Origin: Ypsolopha sequella
Taxonomy: Eukaryota > Arthropoda > Insecta > Lepidoptera > Ypsolophidae
Length of the DNA stretch: 64,000 nucleotides
NCBI GenBank assembly: GCA_934047225.1
Contig: OW203986.1
Span: forward strand, 12,961,221-13,025,220
Direction of reading: 5' to 3'
Shown: positions 59,992 to 64,000 of the stretch, piece by piece
Position numbering within the stretch: position 1 is the first letter of the stretch
Layout: every line of letters starts with the position of its first letter
Translations under genes and position numbers: made by a program
The notes under the pieces: model-generated
What the model was told of the DNA's origin: nothing
Databases searched by the model: none
What the model saw: the letters and a program-made list of their open reading frames with translations, nothing else

Positions 59992-62778
59992 ATATAATGA
60001 AACCAACTTTTTAATTAAGACGGGGTGTAAAACTTTTACCGTTTGATCATACTATAAAAAGTCACTGCTTCGTAGACCCTCATTCTGGGCATACTCAGCA
60101 GGTCAGCTATCTTGTGCATGGACGAGATCGGCACCCAGCCCATCTGCCGCTGCACCAGGTCCAAGCAAGCCACTATGCCAGCGCGCTGCATGCCTTGAGG
60201 ATAGTTCTTTAGTATTGCTGCTATTCTCTAAAAAAAATGACAGATTTTGCAATTAAAATATTAGAGCTATTATTTATAGTGATTTTGAAAATCTTGTTTT
60301 AGGTATAAGCAATCGCATCTAGCCATCTGTTAGAAAGAGTCCGATGATTATGCTTTTATTATAAAAAAATTCAACGTTATGAGGATGGCATACCCTAACA
60401 ACTTTTTTTATTACCCGTCCACCACAATAAGTCTAATGGCAATGACCTTATTTGCTTTTCATAGAGGCGATTATATGTTGGCTCTTTGGCCTCTTGTTCT
60501 TGGACGCGTAATACTAGTGATCACGCAGCGAAACAACAAATTGGTGTGTTTTTAGCTAATACTGAAATATTTTGTAGGGAAAAAAATATTGGATGTAGGT
60601 AACATCCCTTCATATTTCTATTGCCTATTTTATAAAAAAAAAAAAAGTTAATCTCTGAACCGCGTCTTCGAAACGAACGTTTGAAAACCAAAAAAAAGAG
60701 GGTGGAAAACATTTTTTTTTGACAAAAGTATAAATCTTAACCTCCTGAGACCCCACGTCATTTTTCTAGAACAAAATGCAGAACTCATATAGTCCCAATA
60801 TTCAGATCAAGGTTTCCCAACTATGACCCATAGTCCTAGAACTAGAACAAAAATTTTGAACTAACCTAGGAGTTTTAAATTTCGCGTCATATAGGCGGAT
60901 ATGGTCTGTCGTGTTTATGAATAAGTTTATTTGTGTGGTAACACTGCTTTGAAGGAGATGACTATTCCTTATTCTGAGTGGCGCATCGTCCCAGGAGAGG
61001 TTAGTTAAATCCATATTTATCCATGTTATCTTATTGTTTGCGTATATTCCTATTATTTAAATTCATAGATCAATATATTTTTTATGTGACAAAATCCATA
61101 TTTGAAGAAAATTCTGCAGAAATGTACATTTTCTGTTAGGTTATGTTTTATTGTTCTAATAGTAGCACACTCGGTCGTACTTCTCAGTCAAGGTCTGATT
61201 ATTTATTCCTTATATGAGACCATTGGGCCTTAGATAATACAATCAATTTTCAGCTTTAAAAGATGATGCTATCTTGGACATTCTGTTGGAGTCAGATTAT
61301 GAAGACGACGACATCAAATGAAGATCCATACGAAACAGACACACATGCATTTTGTTTTATTTTAACAGGAAGTTGTTAAATATTACTTTTGTTTCGTAAG
61401 GAACCATTTTATTTTATTTTTATGTTGTGATAAAAAAGAACCTTTTTTTGCTGTACTTTTTGAGACTGATTTTGTGCTATGGTAGAATTTAATTACAATT
61501 TTTCTGTGATTTGAATAGTGACTAAATAGTTATGTATGCTTTATTTGTTGCAAAAATATTTCGTTTTTGTCTAGCAAAAAAAAAGTTGTTTTAAATGTAT
61601 AACTTTTGAAACTAAATTTAGTTTGTTTGTAAGCTGATTAAAGAGTTTAAAAAATAAACGGCCTTTTAGTAAAATCTTGATTGATCGTATTGCGACCCGA
61701 TGTTCCAAAAAAAGAACAAATAATTGTTGATTTTTTTTTTACATTCCTATATCACCATATTGATATTATAGTACCACCAAAATATTAAAGCTATCCCTAA
61801 CGTAGTTAAGGAGATATATAAATTTATTGGGCTGGGACTATGCAGCAAAACTACTTATTCCTTTTATTGGGACACAGGGACTATCTTCAGAAGAAGCTTT
61901 AAAATCTTGGGTCTCAGGAGGTTAAAACATTGTTTATAGGTAAAATCTCTAGATAAAAGACCAATAAATCAAATAAATTTTCTTTAATATGGTGAGAGAC
62001 CTAGTTTCTTCCAATGAACCCTTGAAAACCTGGTATTGTTGATGTTCTAGTGTCAGGTGTCCCGTTATTACAATTAATTAAGATCAGAAACCAAAAGCCA
62101 CGACTGAATGCTTAAAATTTTAAAGCATTAACGGGTGTGATGGTAAGTTAGCCACAGATGGTAAGTGTTGCGACCTGTTTTCAGTTGTTTAAAAGTCCCA
62201 TTTTAACATACATATGTTGTAATGCTGTGGTACTGCTCTAAAATGCAACTTTACAGTTCCATTGGTGCATTCCAGTAGTTTCGAAGTTGCAGAAAATTGT
62301 ACTGTTGGACTGCAAAGAGACATACAGGCAACCGGACAAAGTTAATGAATATCAAGTAAACAATTAGGTACCTCAAGTTCCGTCAATATTTATGCAAACT
62401 GCATTAGTACTAGTACTAATGCAGTTTGCATAAATATTGACGGAACTTAACCTTATTTTAAGCACCCTGTCTTTATCTTTTCGATAAAGAAAGGAAAAGA
62501 CAGAACGCTTAAATTAAGTTTAGTCCTGTCGTGTTACACCGAATCGACACTATTGACTAACATAATATTTTAAAATTAATTTAATAAACATTCGTATAAA
62601 ACGGTAATTTCAATGCAGTACAAACACAGAGTGTGATCAAACCCTCTCTAACTTTCATATTAGCTTCAGTGAACTCGAACGGGGTATCCGGATTATTGTC
62701 TGGAGTGTCTCGGTGAACGTTCAGCTCTTCATGTCTCAGTTCTGGAGATGTGGTAATACCTCGTATGAGTCTCGCCAT
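51031..62778 (-). CDS. NDUFV2: NDUFV2-like 24 kDa subunit of mitochondrial complex I, five coding exons
   Basis: Five exons (62778-62653, 60227-60040, 59454-59247, 52373-52297, 51205-51031) join in frame to 257 codons plus TAG; every intron is GT-AG. The family subunit carries the N1a [2Fe-2S] cluster in the matrix arm of NADH:ubiquinone oxidoreductase. Seen: the mature start VHRDTPDNNPDTPFEFT, the helical segment ending MRVYEAVTFYSM, the first ligand pair VCVTTPC (C-x4-C), the second pair QCQGACVNAP (C-x3-C), then DDYY|EDVKKSD and SGRFASEP. The usual family length is about 240 residues. Here about 30 extra residues follow the GPG-G-Q block, rich in Ser and Pro. The N terminus (MARLIRGITTSP) is short but Arg-containing, compatible with a mitochondrial presequence. 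Many normally conserved positions differ, so a paralogue is possible (inference). A pyrimidine-rich AG directly before the ATG suggests an upstream exon. Introns are 2425, 585, 6873 and 1091 bp and carry many repeats. Confidence 0.9.
51470..51533 (+). mobile_element. LINE 3' end with (CTTGT)n tail in intron 4
   Basis: Reads tttggtgcacaataaagagt, then tandem cttgt. It is similar in layout to the tails at 14.83 kb and 45.18 kb. Confidence 0.6.
51877..52268 (+). repeat. Dispersed repeat family G, copy 4, in intron 4 of the NDUFV2-like gene
   Basis: The most complete copy, starting at tagtagtttatgctactagg and ending at cacatgcattgaaaa. It ends only 28 nt from the donor of exon 4, in antisense orientation to the gene. 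Confidence 0.75.
52297..52373 (-). other. NDUFV2: NDUFV2-like coding exon 4
   Basis: A 77-nt exon with acceptor tttccag|GAG and donor CA|GTGAGT. It encodes EDVKKSDVHNIINTIRAG and GIPPAGP, matching the [24 protein letters not shown] segment of the family. It begins in phase 0 directly after the YY of exon 3. A dispersed repeat ends about 28 nt beyond its donor. Confidence 0.88.
52553..57172. mobile_element. Giant 4.6-kb foldback inside intron 3 of the NDUFV2-like gene
   Basis: Outer blocks 52553-52990 and 56740-57172 are inverted copies (gtggttttttgagtgtttga, atggtcggctaaaagtgg and agttccaggcgtggct with near complements). Inner blocks 53830-54425 and 55447-55985 are also inverted copies (tttaggattaatttgttatc, ctctatagagctgtaaaaac). 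A further degenerate copy of the inner unit lies at 55138-55440. The stretches between blocks do not match, so the arms have diverged or been edited by insertions. The centre (54520-54860) matches the repeat at 27.7-28.2 kb. Confidence 0.75.
57425..57503 (-). other. tRNA-like (SINE-head-like) sequence in intron 3
   Basis: On the minus strand it has ggcccgatcacctggatagc as A-box region and gaggttcgattcccgttatc as B box. Arm pairing is poor, so it is probably a SINE relic. Confidence 0.4.
57786..58290 (-). repeat. Dispersed repeat family F, copy 2 (intron 3)
   Basis: Reverse complement of copy 1, from gtggacacctgacgctagaa to gggtatgccatcctcttaaa. It has an uninterrupted atcttaatatattgttta-type site. 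Confidence 0.78.
59247..59454 (-). other. NDUFV2: NDUFV2-like coding exon 3 with all four Fe-S cysteines
   Basis: The acceptor ttctctcag|G and donor TAT|GTGAGT bound 208 nt. The exon completes the split Arg codon, continues KFKGKYMVKVCVTTPCM, and carries both ligand pairs, C-x4-C and C-x3-C. It ends at VDDDYY, the position where the family reads NDNYYEDL. Confidence 0.92.
59932..59990. repeat. (TA)n microsatellite in intron 2
   Basis: About 28 ta units between gtacatata and cctatataatg. Confidence 0.95.
60040..60227 (-). other. NDUFV2: NDUFV2-like coding exon 2
   Basis: The acceptor ttttttttag|AGA and donor CG|GTAAAAG bound 188 nt. The exon encodes the helical domain from RIAAILKNYPQG through GWVPISSMHKIADLLSMP to TFYSMIK, plus two bases of the next Arg codon. 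The match to the family (KNYPEGH, GWLPISAMNKVAE, MRVYEVATFYTM) is clear. Confidence 0.88.
60376..62060 (+). repeat. Dispersed repeat family F, copy 3 (intron 1), interrupted
   Basis: 60376-60740 plus 61926-62060 match copies 1 and 2. The break is exactly at TTAA, where a 1.18-kb element lies. Confidence 0.8.
60741..61921. mobile_element. piggyBac-like non-autonomous element, TTAA target duplication
   Basis: 13-bp TIRs cctcctgagaccc / gggtctcaggagg are flanked by TTAA (60737-60740 and 61922-61925). Copies 1 and 2 of family F show the empty site. Inside, a splice-acceptor-like caattttcag is followed by KDDAILDILLESDYEDDDIK and a stop at 61320, an acidic stretch reminiscent of piggyBac-transposase N termini (inference). 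The DDD catalytic core is absent. Length is 1181 bp. Confidence 0.85.
62375..62448. repeat. 74-bp perfect palindrome in intron 1
   Basis: 37-bp arms without spacer (aagttccgtcaatatttatg ... cataaatattgacggaactt); the centre is gtact|agtac. Confidence 0.95.
62653..62778 (-). other. NDUFV2: NDUFV2-like coding exon 1
   Basis: Encodes 42 residues from MARLIRG to FTEANMK and ends in phase 0 at AAA|GTTAGA. Immediately upstream of the ATG lies tcttctttccag, which looks like a splice acceptor. The ATG may therefore open an internal exon, with 5' UTR or further N-terminal residues in an exon not identified here. Confidence 0.8.
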
Positions 62779-64000
62779 CTGGAAAGAAGACGAGGCATCG
62801 TGACGGGATCGGGGATATTTTATATCGTGAAAAATATTAGCTTACGCTGGAAAAAACATGTTGCTTTGATAACATGACGGGGAAAATTATTCTTGAAACG
62901 GTCAACTTTATTTGAAATTTTTACAACTTTCAATATGTATACTGACAGTTGTTGAACCATGAACTCCGACTATGAAAGTTTTAATTTTATTTTTAAAGTA
63001 TAAAACTACAAAGTTTGTAGTTTGAATGGTCGAATTCATTAAACTTTTTATTTAATTGTACACCGACTGCTTTTACGTAAAAGACGACTTATTTTTTTCT
63101 TTGAAATAAAACAAATATTGCTACTGTTGCTACTCTAAAAGAAAAGAAAAAGAGTGCACACAAGTATAATAAGGCAAAGTTCTCAGTATTTGAGCATCGT
63201 TAATTAAAAGTAAGCTTAAGGCGGGTGTCCAACCGAGATAGGGTAATTTAATGGATATCCTATTTACAGAGCGCATGTTGACCTTACATTGAATTCAGAC
63301 CTAAAATAACACGGGAGCTACAAACTGATTTGCTCTTCTATTATAGTCATATAGAAATAAAGGAGAAAAAAATTACGAATCACTTTTGCAAACGTTTCTA
63401 TATTGAAACACGGTAATATAGCATATTTTATGATTTTATGACAATTTCAACAATGTAAATAAATATTAAAATATTTTTGCAAATATGAAAATGGTAGTAA
63501 TAATTTAATAAAACGAGTGACTTAAATTAAAATTTTAAGTTACAAAAATAATTAATTTGACTAATTGTTTTACTAAGTGAGCGACTGACTGCGAGTAATG
63601 AGAAATCAATACAACAGCAACTTAAAAACATTCAGTTAAGTTACCCAAATTACAAAATAAGAAGCTTCATAATACTTGAGCGACCTGATATTTGTTTGAG
63701 TGTTAACATTATGTCCTGTATTTTTTTTTCAATATGTGGCAAAGAGTAGTATTTAAACTAGCGAATATAAATTCAAATTTAATGTGTCAAAAATACTAAA
63801 CAATTTTCTATTTTAGTGACAATTTAATTTTAAGTAATAAAACTAGGGACGTCGCCTCGCTTATTTGATCTTACATGTGAACCTAACACGCTCTTTCTCG
63901 CTTCGCTCGTCACCGAACCTATTTTTTGATTTTTGGTGTAATATTTTCGATTTCATACTTTATATGCGCGTGCAAGCGCATGGCAATCGGAAACACGCAA
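62779..64000. other. Upstream flank of the NDUFV2-like gene
   Basis: The apparent acceptor at 62779-62790 implies an upstream exon in this stretch or beyond the window. No convincing first exon or core promoter was found by eye. Confidence 0.4.

Overview
This window is animal nuclear DNA, very probably from a moth or butterfly (Lepidoptera). It is AT-rich, has GT-AG introns, and is packed with repeats of lepidopteran type: a tRNA-derived SINE with the 'catcgtaaggaaacctgc' block, a 'gggttccgtacc' retroposon, RTE and CR1/Jockey-like LINE tails, and many foldback and MITE elements. There are no bacterial operons, rRNA genes or CRISPR arrays.

Only one host gene can be read with confidence. It lies on the minus strand from 62778 down to 51031 in five coding exons, and encodes an NDUFV2-like (24 kDa) subunit of mitochondrial complex I. 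All four cysteine ligands of the [2Fe-2S] cluster are kept. The protein is divergent and has an unusual Ser/Pro-rich C-terminal tail, so it may be a paralogue rather than the housekeeping copy. Its introns hold a large foldback element (52.5-57.2 kb), a TTAA-flanked piggyBac-like deletion derivative, a 74-bp perfect palindrome and other repeats.

The best-preserved mobile element is a DIRS-type tyrosine-recombinase retrotransposon (37986 down to 32854, minus strand). It has a gag-like ORF1 that appears to contain an intron, an RT/RNase H/methyltransferase-like ORF, a tyrosine recombinase ORF, inverted terminal repeats identical over 141 bp, and an internal complementary region that is the complement of the joined ends. 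It sits inside ORF1 of an older CR1/Jockey-like LINE, whose ORF2 (29.3-32.2 kb) carries a frameshift.

Layout: 0-1.8 kb, unassigned DNA; 1.8-3.6 kb, a dispersed repeat and an RTE-like tail; 4.1-7.1 kb, tandem palindromic MITEs broken by a 2.5-kb insertion carrying a pentanucleotide array; 7.7-14 kb, MITEs, a SINE and a 194-bp perfect palindrome; 14.5-18.5 kb, a four-layer retroposon nest bounded by a 16-bp target duplication; 20-28.7 kb, hairpins, MITEs and a 1.5-kb TIR element; 28.7-38.3 kb, the LINE with the DIRS inside it; 39-40.2 kb, MITEs and an RTE tail; 40.2-42.9 kb, a 1-kb-arm palindrome ending in a Cys-rich coding fragment; 43-47.3 kb, foldbacks and a hAT-like element; 50.9-62.8 kb, the NDUFV2-like gene.

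All coordinates and alignments were made by eye. Splice junctions are inferred from family conservation and GT-AG signals, not from transcripts.
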